Shown here in pieces: positions 8,558 to 18,191 of a stretch of 64,000 nt of DNA. Source of the stretch: Canibacter zhoujuaniae (GTDB lineage Bacteria > Actinomycetota > Actinomycetes > Actinomycetales > Microbacteriaceae). The stretch covers positions 248,001 through 312,000 of the forward strand of contig NZ_JAAIJZ010000002.1 in assembly GCF_011752005.1 (NCBI RefSeq), in the 5' to 3' direction. The position numbers were made by a program, and so were the translations under genes. The notes beneath the pieces are model-generated. The model was given only the letters and a program-made list of their open reading frames with translations, searched no databases and was not told where the DNA came from. The number at the start of each line of letters is the position of its first letter. The first letter of the stretch is position 1.

Positions 8558-9289
8558 ATGAAACCGTTCCTATTAATTACAACCCGTGATGATGACGCGG
8601 TTGTTCTTCCTGAGGTGCGGTCGTATCAGAAACTGACCGGTCTTACTGACGCCGAAATGGTGTGGCATCGCGCAGAAGCGCAAAGCCTAGACAGTGTGAA
8701 CGTGCACGACTACTCCGGCATTATTCTGGCCGGATCGCCGTTTACGGTGAGCGAACCAGACGAAAAAAAGAGCGCGGTAGAGAAGCGAGTGGAGCTTGAT
8801 TTACAACGGCTGCTGGATCGTGTGCTTGCCGATGATATTCCGTTTTTGGGTGTCTGCTACGGGGTTGGCACGCTCGGCCGACACCAGGGTGCGGTGGTGG
8901 ATCAAACTCACGGTGAACCAACTCAGGCAGCAGAGATAAGACTGACAGAAGCGGGTTTGCGTGACCGCCTGTTTGCTGAGCTGCCGCCGAGTTTCTATGC
9001 GTATGTGGGGCATAAGGAAGCGCTGAGTTCAGTGCCCGACCATGTGGAAGTTTTGGCAACCAGTCAGAGCTGCCCGATTCAAGCGTTTCGGATCGGGCGC
9101 AATGTCTATGCGACACAGTTTCATCCGGAAATGGATGCGCCGGCAATCAGTGAGCGCATTCACGCCTACGTCGATCACGGATATTTTGATCCGGCGCGTC
9201 TTGACGAGCTGCTTGAGCACGTGAACGAGGCTGATGTGCGCGCGAGCCACTTAGTGCTGGGGCGTTTCATCGAAGAGTATGCAAAATAG
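8558..9289 (+). CDS. Class I glutamine amidotransferase domain protein (GMP synthase-like)
   Basis: 243 residues, a stand-alone class I glutamine amidotransferase. The catalytic triad is visible: Cys100 in GVCYGVG, and His189 and Glu191 in QFHPEMD. The N-terminal LLITTRDDDAV is the first Rossmann strand, and ILAGSPFTVSE matches the oxyanion loop of the GuaA-type amidotransferase. Proteins of this kind are often annotated as GMP-synthase-like but lack the ATP pyrophosphatase half; here a full guaA exists at 34913, so this is a different enzyme. Gamma-glutamyl peptide or polyamine hydrolysis is possible but not shown. The gene has no Shine-Dalgarno sequence. It sits directly upstream of rpoB but rpoB has its own promoter. 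Confidence 0.85.
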   Translation: MKPFLLITTRDDDAVVLPEVRSYQKLTGLTDAEMVWHRAEAQSLDSVNVHDYSGIILAGSPFTVSEPDEKKSAVEKRVELDLQRLLDRVLADDIPFLGVCYGVGTLGRHQGAVVDQTHGEPTQAAEIRLTEAGLRDRLFAELPPSFYAYVGHKEALSSVPDHVEVLATSQSCPIQAFRIGRNVYATQFHPEMDAPAISERIHAYVDHGYFDPARLDELLEHVNEADVRASHLVLGRFIEEYAK

Positions 9290-9293
9290 CCAT

Positions 9294-9322
9294 TTGCATT
9301 TACCATCTTTCTAGCGTAATGT
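9294..9322 (+). promoter_or_regulatory. Putative rpoBC promoter
   Basis: TTGCAT at 9294-9299, exactly 17 nt, TAATGT at 9317-9322. Transcription would start near 9329, leaving a leader of about 134 nt before rpoB, within which several inverted repeats can be seen. Confidence 0.6.
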
Positions 9323-9332
9323 GGGTATTTGC

Positions 9333-9449
9333 GCTTTGGGTGAGTTGTGCCTTCATATAGTGGTTGGTAATTACACGCAGACATCACAGAGTCTTAAGAC
9401 CCAAAGCAGTTCACAAAAAGACTCAGTAAATTAGCCTGATTAGGCTCAC
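9333..9449 (+). promoter_or_regulatory. Structured 5' leader of rpoB
   Basis: A perfect 9-bp long-range inverted repeat, GCTTTGGGT (9333-9341) and ACCCAAAGC (9399-9407), closes most of the leader. AGTCTT near 9391 can instead pair with AAGACT near 9419. A small AGCCT-GATT-AGGCT hairpin near 9433-9445 lies just ahead of the rpoB ribosome binding site (CGGAGG at about 9450). The function is unknown; a role in translational or attenuation control of RNA polymerase is an inference. Confidence 0.4.
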
Positions 9450-9462
9450 GGAGGTAGGTTCC

Positions 9463-12400
9463 TTGGCTGCTGCAAACACTGCAACCAACACGCCGAAGAA
9501 CGGTCGCGACCACAAGCGGCTTTCATTCGCAAAAATTTCTGACACCATCGAAGTTCCGGATCTGCTTGCGCTGCAGACTCAGAGCTTTAAGTGGCTTGTT
9601 GGCAACGAAGAAAATCAGAATCAGGGAAGCGGTCTTGAGGAAGTCTTTGACGAGATTTCACCAATCGAAGACAACACCAAACAGATGAAGCTGTTTATGC
9701 GTCAGCCTTCACTTGGTGACCCAAAGCACAGCATCGACGAGTGTAAAGAACGCGGCAAGACCTATGCCGCACCGCTGTACGTAAAAGCTGAATTCTTTAA
9801 CAAAGGCACCGGTGAGACCAAGTCTCAAACCGTGTTCATTGGTGACTTCCCGCTGATGACCGACCGCGGCACATTCATTATCAACGGTTCTGAACGTGTC
9901 ATCGTGTCACAGCTGGTGCGTTCACCGGGTGTTTACTTTGAGCGCACCCCAGAGAAAAACAGCGATAAGGACGTTTTCTCTGCGCGTGTTATTCCGAGCC
10001 GCGGTGCTTGGCTGGAGTTTGAAATTGATAAGCGTGACCAGGTTTCTGTGCGCATCGACCGCAAGCGGAAGCAGAGCGCGACTGTCTTTTTGAAGGCTCT
10101 GGGCTTAAGCAGCGCGAAGATCCGCAAGGCTTTCGCAGGGTACGAATCAATTTTGAGCACCCTGGAAAAAGACAGCGTTGAGACGCAGGAAGAAGCACAA
10201 AAGGAGCTCTACAGCAAGCAGCGTCCGGGTGAGCAGGTTGCTATGGAAGCAGCGCGCACCCTCATCTCAAGCAGCTACCAGACTCCAAAACGCTACGATC
10301 TTGCCAAAGTTGGTCGCTACAAGATCAACCGCAAGCTCGGTCTTGAGCTGCCTATCTCAGAGTCAACACTGACAACCGATGACATAGTTGCGACCCTGCA
10401 GTATCTCGTGGCACTGCACGCAGGTGTTGAAACCATTCCGGGCACGCGCGATGGCAAGAAGATTGAAGTGCGCGTCGATGTGGATGATATCGACCACTTC
10501 GGCAACCGCCGCATTCGTGGTGTTGGTGAGCTCATTCAAGCACAGCTGCGCACCGGTCTGAGCCGTATGGAGCGTGTTGTGCGTGAGCGCATGACCACGC
10601 AAGATGTTGAAGCAATTATTCCTAACACTCTGATCAACACTCGCCCGGTAATGGCGGCGATCAAGGAATTCTTCGGCACCAGCCAGCTGTCACAGTTCAT
10701 GGATCAGAACAACCCGCTTGCAGGCCTGACCAACAAACGTCGTCTCTCGGCGCTTGGTCCGGGCGGTCTGTCACGCGACCGTGCGGGTGTTGAGGTGCGA
10801 GATGTGCACCCATCACACTACGGCCGCATGTGCCCGATTGAAACCCCTGAAGGCCCAAACATTGGTCTGATTGGTGCGCTTGCAACCTTCGCACGCATTA
10901 ACTCATTCGGCTTTATCGAGACCCCGTACCGTCGTGTCAACAACGGCCAGGTAACCGATCAGATCGACTACCTGTCAGCACACGAAGAAGACGAATTCTT
11001 GATCGCGCAGGCGGGCGCAAAGCTTGACGCACAGGGCAATTTTGAAGACGACTTTGTGCTTGCCCGGCCAAAGGGTTCTGAGGTGCAGCTCGTTGATGCG
11101 AAGAGCGTTGAATACATGGACGTTTCGCCACGTCAGATGGTTTCTGTTGCGACCTCACTGATTCCGTTCCTTGAGCACGACGACGCAAACCGTGCGCTCA
11201 TGGGCGCTAACATGCAGCGCCAGGCTGTGCCGCTGTTACGCGCCGAGAGCCCACTCGTTGGCACCGGTATGGAGGGTTACGCTGCCATTGACGCCGGTGA
11301 CGTAGTTACTGCTGAAGCAGCCGGTATTGTCTCTGCCGTGTCTGCTGACAAGGTCACACTGCAGCTCGATGAGGGTGGCACGAAGACCTACTACATGCGC
11401 AAGTTCGACCGCTCAAACCAGGGCACCAACTACAACCACCACGTCATCGTGCGTGTTGGTGACCGCGTTGAAGCTGGCGAGGTTATCGCTGACGGCCCAG
11501 CGACTGAAAACGGTGAACTGGCACTCGGTAAGAACCTGCTCGTGGCGTTTATGCCGTGGGAGGGTCTCAACTATGAGGACGCCATCATCCTGAGCCAAAA
11601 CCTGGTGAAAGACGACACCCTGTCGTCTATCCACATCGAAGAATACGATGTGGACGCACGTGACACCAAGCTCGGTAAGGAAGAAATCACCCGCGACCTG
11701 CCAAATGCTTCACAGGAAGCATTGAAAGATCTCGACGAGCGAGGCATCATTCGGATCGGTGCTGAGGTGCGTCAGGGTGACATCCTGGTTGGTAAGGTGA
11801 CCCCGAAGGGTGAGACAGAGCTCAGCGCTGAAGAGCGTCTGCTGCGCGCCATCTTCAATGAGAAGAGTCGCGAGGTGCGCGATACCTCACTCCGTGTCCC
11901 ACACGGTGTTTCGGGTACGGTTACCGCCGTTAAGGTGTTTGAGCAGTCTGAGGACGGCGATGACGCTCTCGGCTCAGGTGTAAACCAGCGCGTTATCGTA
12001 TTTATCGCGCAGAAGCGTAAGATCACTGAGGGCGATAAGCTTGCCGGTCGTCACGGTAATAAGGGTGTTATTTCAAAGATTCTCCCTGTTGAAGATATGC
12101 CATTCTTGGCAGACGGCACCCCGGTTGACGTGATCCTGAACCCACTGGGTATTCCAGGTCGAATGAACTTCGGGCAGGTGCTTGAAACCCACCTTGGCTG
12201 GATCGCGAAGCAGGGCTGGAAGATCGAGGGCACCCCAGAGTGGGCTGCGCAGCTGCCGGCTGACGCGCTTGAAGCAGCGCCTGGCACGAAAGTTGCTACG
12301 CCTGTATTCGACGGTGCCTCAGAAGCTGAGATCGCGGGGCTGTTGGATTCAACCCTGCCAAACCGTGACGGCAACCGCATGATTGATTCAAGCGGTAAAA

Positions 12401-12912
12401 CACAGCTGTTTGACGGACGCTCTGGCGAGCCGTTCCCATACCCAATCTCGGTTGGCTACATGTACATCCTGAAGCTTCACCACCTGGTAGATGACAAGAT
12501 TCACGCTCGTTCAACAGGCCCTTACTCAATGATTACGCAGCAGCCGCTCGGTGGTAAGGCACAGTTCGGTGGGCAGCGTTTCGGTGAGATGGAAGTTTGG
12601 GCGCTTGAGGCGTACGGTGCCGCATACGCGCTGCAGGAGCTTTTGACCGTCAAGTCAGATGACATCCTCGGCCGTGTGAAGGTCTACGAGGCAATCGTGC
12701 GTGGCGAGAACATTCCAGAGCCGGGCATCCCAGAGTCCTTCCGCGTTCTGATGAAGGAAATGCAGTCGCTCGGTCTGAATGTTGAGGTGCTCGGTGCTGA
12801 CGGCGCCGCAGTGGTCCTGAAAGATTCTTCCGATGAGGCAGCACGCACTTCTGAAGAGATCGGGATCAACCTTTCTAGCAGCTTCGAAACTTCTTCTGCT
12901 GAAGAAATCTAA
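9463..12912 (+). CDS. rpoB: DNA-directed RNA polymerase subunit beta
   Basis: 1149-residue beta subunit, normal length for actinobacteria. The rifampicin-binding region begins GTSQLSQFMDQNNPL, and the neighbouring PIETPEGPNIGLI segment is intact. Other hallmarks are NYEDAI, RHGNKGVISKI and the C-terminal GGKAQFGGQRFGEMEVWAL. The start is TTG at 9463 with CGGAGG 7 nt upstream, as in several other actinobacterial rpoB genes. The cluster reads LAGLTNKRRLSALGP, so the residue equivalent to E. coli His526 is Asn424 (codon AAC, 10732-10734), a position often changed in rifampicin-resistant mutants. rpoC follows after 55 bp and is cotranscribed. Confidence 0.99.
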   Translation: MAAANTATNTPKNGRDHKRLSFAKISDTIEVPDLLALQTQSFKWLVGNEENQNQGSGLEEVFDEISPIEDNTKQMKLFMRQPSLGDPKHSIDECKERGKTYAAPLYVKAEFFNKGTGETKSQTVFIGDFPLMTDRGTFIINGSERVIVSQLVRSPGVYFERTPEKNSDKDVFSARVIPSRGAWLEFEIDKRDQVSVRIDRKRKQSATVFLKALGLSSAKIRKAFAGYESILSTLEKDSVETQEEAQKELYSKQRPGEQVAMEAARTLISSSYQTPKRYDLAKVGRYKINRKLGLELPISESTLTTDDIVATLQYLVALHAGVETIPGTRDGKKIEVRVDVDDIDHFGNRRIRGVGELIQAQLRTGLSRMERVVRERMTTQDVEAIIPNTLINTRPVMAAIKEFFGTSQLSQFMDQNNPLAGLTNKRRLSALGPGGLSRDRAGVEVRDVHPSHYGRMCPIETPEGPNIGLIGALATFARINSFGFIETPYRRVNNGQVTDQIDYLSAHEEDEFLIAQAGAKLDAQGNFEDDFVLARPKGSEVQLVDAKSVEYMDVSPRQMVSVATSLIPFLEHDDANRALMGANMQRQAVPLLRAESPLVGTGMEGYAAIDAGDVVTAEAAGIVSAVSADKVTLQLDEGGTKTYYMRKFDRSNQGTNYNHHVIVRVGDRVEAGEVIADGPATENGELALGKNLLVAFMPWEGLNYEDAIILSQNLVKDDTLSSIHIEEYDVDARDTKLGKEEITRDLPNASQEALKDLDERGIIRIGAEVRQGDILVGKVTPKGETELSAEERLLRAIFNEKSREVRDTSLRVPHGVSGTVTAVKVFEQSEDGDDALGSGVNQRVIVFIAQKRKITEGDKLAGRHGNKGVISKILPVEDMPFLADGTPVDVILNPLGIPGRMNFGQVLETHLGWIAKQGWKIEGTPEWAAQLPADALEAAPGTKVATPVFDGASEAEIAGLLDSTLPNRDGNRMIDSSGKTQLFDGRSGEPFPYPISVGYMYILKLHHLVDDKIHARSTGPYSMITQQPLGGKAQFGGQRFGEMEVWALEAYGAAYALQELLTVKSDDILGRVKVYEAIVRGENIPEPGIPESFRVLMKEMQSLGLNVEVLGADGAAVVLKDSSDEAARTSEEIGINLSSSFETSSAEEI

Positions 12913-12967
12913 GCTCAGCCAACCATACTCAAATAAGATTTTTCAGTCTTCCATCAGAGGAGAATAA

Positions 12968-15900
12968 GTGCTCGAAGGAACAAGTTTTAGCGAGCTGCAG
13001 ATTCGTCTGGCAACCGCCGACGATATCCGCAACTGGTCATATGGTGAGGTTAAGAAGCCAGAGACCATCAACTACCGCACTCTCAAGCCAGAGCGCGACG
13101 GTCTGTTCGGTGAGCAGATCTTCGGCCCAACCCGCGACTACGAATGCGCCTGTGGTCGATACAAGCGTGTGCGCGATAAGGGTGTTGTCTGTGAGCGTTG
13201 TGGCGTTGAAGTAAACAAAGCCAATGTGCGTCGCGAACGGATGGGCCACATTGAATTGGCCGCACCCGTTACCCACATTTGGTACTTCAAAGGTGTGCCA
13301 TCACGTCTTGGATACCTGCTCGATTTGGCGCCAAAGGATCTTGAAAAAGTAATTTACTTTGCCGCCTACATGGTTATTCATGTTGACGAGAAAGCCCGTC
13401 ACGAAGATCTAGCTGAGCTCGAGGCAGAACTGCGTCTTGAACTCAAGCAGCTTGAGGACGACCGCGATCTGGCTGTTGCTAAACGTCAGCAGGCGCTCGA
13501 GGAAACCCTTGAAGCTCTTGAAGCTAAGGGTGCAAAGGCGAGCGAAAAAGATAAGGCGAAGAACGAGGCTGAGAAAGAGATCGCTAAGATCCGCCGCGCC
13601 GCCAACCAAGAAATTGAGCGCATCACCACAGCTTGGGACGAGTTCCGCAATCTGAAAGAGGGCGACCTCAAGGGTGAAGATGAGATCTTCAACGAAATGC
13701 AGGATCGCTTTGGTGACTACTTCGAGGCCTACATGGGTGCTGAGGCGATTAAGCGTCGCCTGCAAGCTATCGACCTGAAAGCCGAGAGCGAAGACCTGCA
13801 CCAGCAGATTGCTGAGGGTAAGGGTCAGAAGAAGATCCGCGCTATTAAGCGCCTGCGCGTTGTGAATAGCTTCTTGCAGACTGGTGCCAGCCCAGCTGCA
13901 ATGGTGCTTGACGTAGTTCCTGTGCTGCCGCCGGAGCTACGCCCGATGGTGCAGCTTGATGGTGGCCGTTTCGCAACCAGCGACCTGAACGATCTCTACC
14001 GCCGCGTTATCAACCGTAACAACCGCCTGCGCCGCCTGCTCGACCTGGGTGCGCCAGAGATGATCGTAAACAACGAAAAGCGCATGCTCCAGGAAGCTGT
14101 TGACGCGCTCTTTGACAACGGTCGTCGCGGTCGTGCGGTAACCGGCACTGGAAACCGTGCTTTGAAGTCTCTGAGCGACATGCTCAAGGGTAAGCAGGGT
14201 CGTTTCCGTCAGAACCTGCTCGGTAAGCGTGTTGACTACTCTGGCCGTTCTGTTATTGTTGTCGGTCCGCAGCTGAAACTGCATCAGTGTGGTCTGCCAA
14301 AGCAGATGGCGCTTGAGCTCTTTAAGCCGTTTGTTATTAAGCGTCTGATGGAGCTCTCTCTAGCACAGAACGTGCGCGCTGCAAAACGTATGGTGGAGCG
14401 TGCGCACGCTGAAGTTTGGGAAGTGCTGGAGTACGTAATCCGTGAGCGTCCAGTTCTTTTGAACCGTGCTCCGACTCTGCACCGCTTGGGTATTCAGGCG
14501 TTTGAGCCGCAGCTTGTTGAGGGTAAGGCGATCCAGCTGCACCCGCTCGTGTGTGCCGCATTTAACGCCGACTTCGACGGTGACCAGATGGCTGTGCACC
14601 TGCCGCTCTCTGTTGAGGCGCAGGCAGAGGCGCGTATGCTCATGCTGGCTTCTAACAACATTCTGAAGCCGTCTGACGGTCGCCCAGTTACCCTGCCTGC
14701 GCAGGATATGATTATCGGCCTGCACCACCTTACAACCGTTAAAGCTGGTGCAACAGGCGAAGGGCGTGCTTTCGGATCAATCGCTGAAGCGATTCTCGCG
14801 TTTGATCAGGGCACTCTGGATCTCGGCGCGATGGCAAAGATCCGTATTGCGGATTACACCAACGCGAAGGGCGAGGTTGCTGAGGGTCTCACCCTTGTTG
14901 ACACCACCCTCGGCCGCGCACTCTTTAATGAGGCGCTGCCTGCTGATTACCCTTACTTCGATAAGGTTGCAGATAAGGGCACTCTGTCAAACCTGGTGAA
15001 CGACCTCGCAGAGCGCTACGCAAAGGTTGATGTTGCGGCAACTCTTGACGCAATCAAGGATGCTGGCTTCTACTGGGCGAGCCGCTCGGGGGTAACCGTT
15101 GCGTTGAGCGACATCGTGACCCCAAGCAACAAGGCTGAAATTCTTTCAAAGCATGAAGCTGAAGCAGCTGCCGTGCAGAAGAAGTTTGACCGCGGTATGA
15201 TCACCGAAGCTGAGCGCCACCGCGAGCTCGTTGAGATCTGGACTGAAGCCACCGATGAGGTTGCGCAGGCGATGCGCGAGGCTTTCCCAGAAGACAACAC
15301 AATCTTCCGGATGGTTTCTTCAGGTGCCCGTGGTAACTGGCTGCAGATCCGCAACATTGCGGGTATGCGTGGTCTGGTGAGCGATCCGAAGGGTGAAATT
15401 ATTCCACGCCCGATCGTCTCCTCATACCGCGAGGGCCTGTCAGTGGCCGAGTACTTTATTGCAACTCACGGTGCGCGTAAGGGTCTTGCTGACACCGCGC
15501 TGCGCACAGCAGACTCGGGTTATCTAACCCGTCGTCTGGTTGACGTTTCGCAGGATGTCATCATTCGCGAAGCTGACTGTGGCACCAAACGCGGCCTGGA
15601 CTTCCCGATCGCAACTGCGAACGAAGCCGGTGAGCTTGTGTTGCACGAAGATGTAGAAAGCTCGGTCTACGCGCGCACACTCGCTACCGACGCAGTAGAT
15701 GCTGATGGCAACGTTGTGATTGCCGCCGGCACCGATGTTGGTGACATCGCTATCAATAAGATGATTGACGCGGGCATCGTTGAGATTAAGGTGCGCTCAG
15801 TGCTCACCTGTGAGTCTGCTGTCGGTGTTTGTGCAAGCTGCTACGGCCGCTCACTGGCAACCGGACAGCGTGTTGATATCGGTGAGGCTGTGGGTATTAT

Positions 15901-16861
15901 CGCTGCGCAGTCGATTGGTGAGCCTGGTACACAGCTCACAATGCGTACCTTCCACACTGGTGGTTCTGCGTCAGCTGACGATATTACTCAGGGTCTGCCA
16001 CGCGTGCAGGAGCTCTTTGAAGCACGTACTCCAAAGGGTGCGTCACCGATCGCGGAAGCGTCCGGTCGCATCACTATCGAGGACACCGAAAAGCAGCGCC
16101 GTCTGGTGCTCACCCCGGATGACGGCTCAGAAGAGAAGATCTACCCAGTTCTGAAGCGTGCGACGCTGCTGGTTGCAGACGGCGATCACGTTGAGCTCGG
16201 GCAGCCGTTTATTCAGGGCACGCTCGACCCGAAAGATGTGCTCCAGGTTGGCGCTACCGAGAACGGCAAGCACGTTCCTGGTGAGCGAGCTGTGCAGAAG
16301 TACCTCGTTGGTGGTGTGCAGGGTGTTTACCGCTCACAGGGTGTGCCGATCCACGACAAGCACATTGAGGTTATCGTGCGCCAGATGCTGCGGAAGGTTA
16401 CTGTGGTTGACCACGGTGAAACCGAACTGCTGCCGGGTGAGTTAGTAGACCGTGCACGCTACCAGCGCATTAACCGTGAGGCGCTGATGGAGGGCAAGAA
16501 GCCTGCCACCGCGCGTCCAGAGGTTATGGGTATCACTAAGGCGTCTCTTGCAACTGAGTCTTGGCTCTCTGCGGCCTCCTTCCAGGAGACCACTCGAGTG
16601 CTTACTCAAGCAGCAACTGAGGGCAGCAAGGATCCGCTCATCGGCCTCAAAGAGAACGTCATCATCGGTAAGCTCATTCCAGCCGGCACCGGTTTGGATA
16701 CCTACCGTCAGGTTAAGGTTGAGCCAACCGAAGCAGCGCGTCAGGAAAACTACCCGAACCGCTTATTCGCTGGTGAAGGCATTTTCGATGAAAGCGATCT
16801 CTCGTTTGTTGATTTCGACACCTATCAGGCAGAAGAGATTAACCTTGGAGAGCTAGACTAA
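12968..16861 (+). CDS. rpoC: DNA-directed RNA polymerase subunit beta'
   Basis: 1297-residue beta-prime subunit. The N-terminal zinc finger (CACGRYKRVRDKGVVCERCG) lies near residues 60-80, the catalytic NADFDGD at residues 533-539 coordinates Mg2+, and the bridge helix/trigger loop region (GARGNW, SYREGLSVAEYFI) follows. Residues about 140-230 form a Lys/Glu-rich helical insertion between the zinc finger and the clamp, a known actinobacterial feature. A second cysteine cluster (DCGTKRG, CESAVGVCASCYGRS) is present. GTG start with AGAGGAG upstream. It forms the transcription core with rpoB and is followed by a strong terminator. Confidence 0.99.
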   Translation: MLEGTSFSELQIRLATADDIRNWSYGEVKKPETINYRTLKPERDGLFGEQIFGPTRDYECACGRYKRVRDKGVVCERCGVEVNKANVRRERMGHIELAAPVTHIWYFKGVPSRLGYLLDLAPKDLEKVIYFAAYMVIHVDEKARHEDLAELEAELRLELKQLEDDRDLAVAKRQQALEETLEALEAKGAKASEKDKAKNEAEKEIAKIRRAANQEIERITTAWDEFRNLKEGDLKGEDEIFNEMQDRFGDYFEAYMGAEAIKRRLQAIDLKAESEDLHQQIAEGKGQKKIRAIKRLRVVNSFLQTGASPAAMVLDVVPVLPPELRPMVQLDGGRFATSDLNDLYRRVINRNNRLRRLLDLGAPEMIVNNEKRMLQEAVDALFDNGRRGRAVTGTGNRALKSLSDMLKGKQGRFRQNLLGKRVDYSGRSVIVVGPQLKLHQCGLPKQMALELFKPFVIKRLMELSLAQNVRAAKRMVERAHAEVWEVLEYVIRERPVLLNRAPTLHRLGIQAFEPQLVEGKAIQLHPLVCAAFNADFDGDQMAVHLPLSVEAQAEARMLMLASNNILKPSDGRPVTLPAQDMIIGLHHLTTVKAGATGEGRAFGSIAEAILAFDQGTLDLGAMAKIRIADYTNAKGEVAEGLTLVDTTLGRALFNEALPADYPYFDKVADKGTLSNLVNDLAERYAKVDVAATLDAIKDAGFYWASRSGVTVALSDIVTPSNKAEILSKHEAEAAAVQKKFDRGMITEAERHRELVEIWTEATDEVAQAMREAFPEDNTIFRMVSSGARGNWLQIRNIAGMRGLVSDPKGEIIPRPIVSSYREGLSVAEYFIATHGARKGLADTALRTADSGYLTRRLVDVSQDVIIREADCGTKRGLDFPIATANEAGELVLHEDVESSVYARTLATDAVDADGNVVIAAGTDVGDIAINKMIDAGIVEIKVRSVLTCESAVGVCASCYGRSLATGQRVDIGEAVGIIAAQSIGEPGTQLTMRTFHTGGSASADDITQGLPRVQELFEARTPKGASPIAEASGRITIEDTEKQRRLVLTPDDGSEEKIYPVLKRATLLVADGDHVELGQPFIQGTLDPKDVLQVGATENGKHVPGERAVQKYLVGGVQGVYRSQGVPIHDKHIEVIVRQMLRKVTVVDHGETELLPGELVDRARYQRINREALMEGKKPATARPEVMGITKASLATESWLSAASFQETTRVLTQAATEGSKDPLIGLKENVIIGKLIPAGTGLDTYRQVKVEPTEAARQENYPNRLFAGEGIFDESDLSFVDFDTYQAEEINLGELD

Positions 16862-16884
16862 TCGCTAGCTAGATAACGAGCATG

Positions 16885-16920
16885 AGCGCCCACTCGACAC
16901 AGTCGGGTGGGCGCTTTCTC
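16885..16920 (+). terminator. Terminator after rpoC
   Basis: Stem AGCGCCCAC (16885-16893) with GTGGGCGCT (16907-16915), extended inward by TCGAC/GTCGG pairs including one wobble to a 3-nt loop, then TTTCTCGTT. It starts 24 bp after the rpoC stop. Confidence 0.8.
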
Positions 16921-17057
16921 GTTAAAACGTGGGCTTGCGCCGCTGTGTAAATCTGATGAATTAGAGGCGAAATTTGTCAAATCGGGAAAATTATCCGCCA
17001 AACCAGGTAACTACTTGGTAGCTTTGGCTTAATTACTGTCAAACGAGAGGCGAAGCA

Positions 17058-18167
17058 ATGACAGAGAATCGTGATCCGCAGCTGCCGGGTGCACCTATTG
17101 ATGAAACAGCACCAACACCTGATGAAGTTGCCGAAGCGATTGCGCGTGCAAATTCAGAACAGGTTGCAGGAGCAAATCAGGCAACATCCGAGGGCGCTAC
17201 AGCTAGCGCCCCTACACAGTCGGGTGATGATCTTGCAGGACAGGACGCAGTCGATGGTGTTGTGAACGTGCCTGCGGAAGAAGCAGAACAGGCTGCTGCA
17301 ATGCAGGCTGCAGCGCAGAGCGGGGGAGAAGCAGCCAGTGCAGAGACAGACATCGCACCCGTGGAGCTGCCTTCCGCTGCTGCGGACAGCGGCTCGATGA
17401 CTGCTGCACAAGCCGATGACGGCACTGACTACGCGGCATTCCAGACTCGCCCGTACACTGAGGCCGAGGTGGCAGCGCTGCAGGCAGACGGCATGGCCGC
17501 AGCAGGAGCAGGCGTAAACGGTGCGTCTGCCACAAGCACCACGCCTGACGGGGCAGTGATGATCCCCGCTGATCACCCAATGGCTAACTTTTACCGTGAA
17601 GAACCAGAGCCGCCAGTTATTAAGGGAAATCGCGCCGCCGGTGTGCTTATCTCGCTTCTTGCAACGGTGATATTTGCGGCCGTGTATGCGGGAGTGATTG
17701 CACTATTCGAGCTGCGCTATTTCCGCCCTGAAGCGCTTTTGAGTGAGAGCAATCTGATTCCAACACTGCTGTCGCCCGGTTTCTTTGGTGCGGTCGGTGG
17801 ATTCTTCCTCGGCATGGTGCTGCTTGTGCTTGTGTTTGGTCGTTCGGGCTGGTGGGCGTATGTGCTCGGTGGGTTCCTCGTCGGTGTTTTAGCCTGGGTG
17901 GGAGCAACGCTCGGGTTCGTAGTTTCACACAACCTGCACGGTATCGATGTTTCACTGCGCGCACTCGTCAGCCTTGACAGAACTGCGGTGCTTGGCGCTC
18001 TTGAAGTGGGCACTCTCGTCAGAGTGCTCGCAGCCGGTGTTGTTGCGCGTGAGGTAGCGGTGTGGTTTGGCGCTTGGATCGGCGGTCGCGGCCGTCGCAT
18101 TAAAGCAAAGAACGCTGCTGCGGTTGCAGAATATGAAGCCAAGTGTGAAGCGCTCACTGCAAAATAA
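17058..18167 (+). CDS. Membrane protein of unknown function with a long acidic, Ala-rich N-terminal tail
   Basis: 369 residues, not recognised. Residues 1 to about 185 are low-complexity and hydrophilic, rich in Ala, Glu, Asp, Thr and Gln, and probably disordered. A proline-rich bridge (EEPEPPVIKGNR) leads to four predicted membrane helices: about 195-220, 235-260, 265-295 and 310-345, the third with Gly/Trp-rich FGRSGWWAYVLGG. The C-terminus is a basic and charged tail (GGRGRRIKAKN). The ATG at 17058 has GAGAGGCG upstream. It is the first gene of an apparent three-gene unit (17058-19377) with a 24-bp gap to the next gene. The tail could scaffold other proteins at the membrane, but nothing in the sequence says which. 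Confidence 0.75.
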   Translation: MTENRDPQLPGAPIDETAPTPDEVAEAIARANSEQVAGANQATSEGATASAPTQSGDDLAGQDAVDGVVNVPAEEAEQAAAMQAAAQSGGEAASAETDIAPVELPSAAADSGSMTAAQADDGTDYAAFQTRPYTEAEVAALQADGMAAAGAGVNGASATSTTPDGAVMIPADHPMANFYREEPEPPVIKGNRAAGVLISLLATVIFAAVYAGVIALFELRYFRPEALLSESNLIPTLLSPGFFGAVGGFFLGMVLLVLVFGRSGWWAYVLGGFLVGVLAWVGATLGFVVSHNLHGIDVSLRALVSLDRTAVLGALEVGTLVRVLAAGVVAREVAVWFGAWIGGRGRRIKAKNAAAVAEYEAKCEALTAK

Positions 18168-18191
18168 GCGGTTTTAGTTAGGGAGGCCGTC

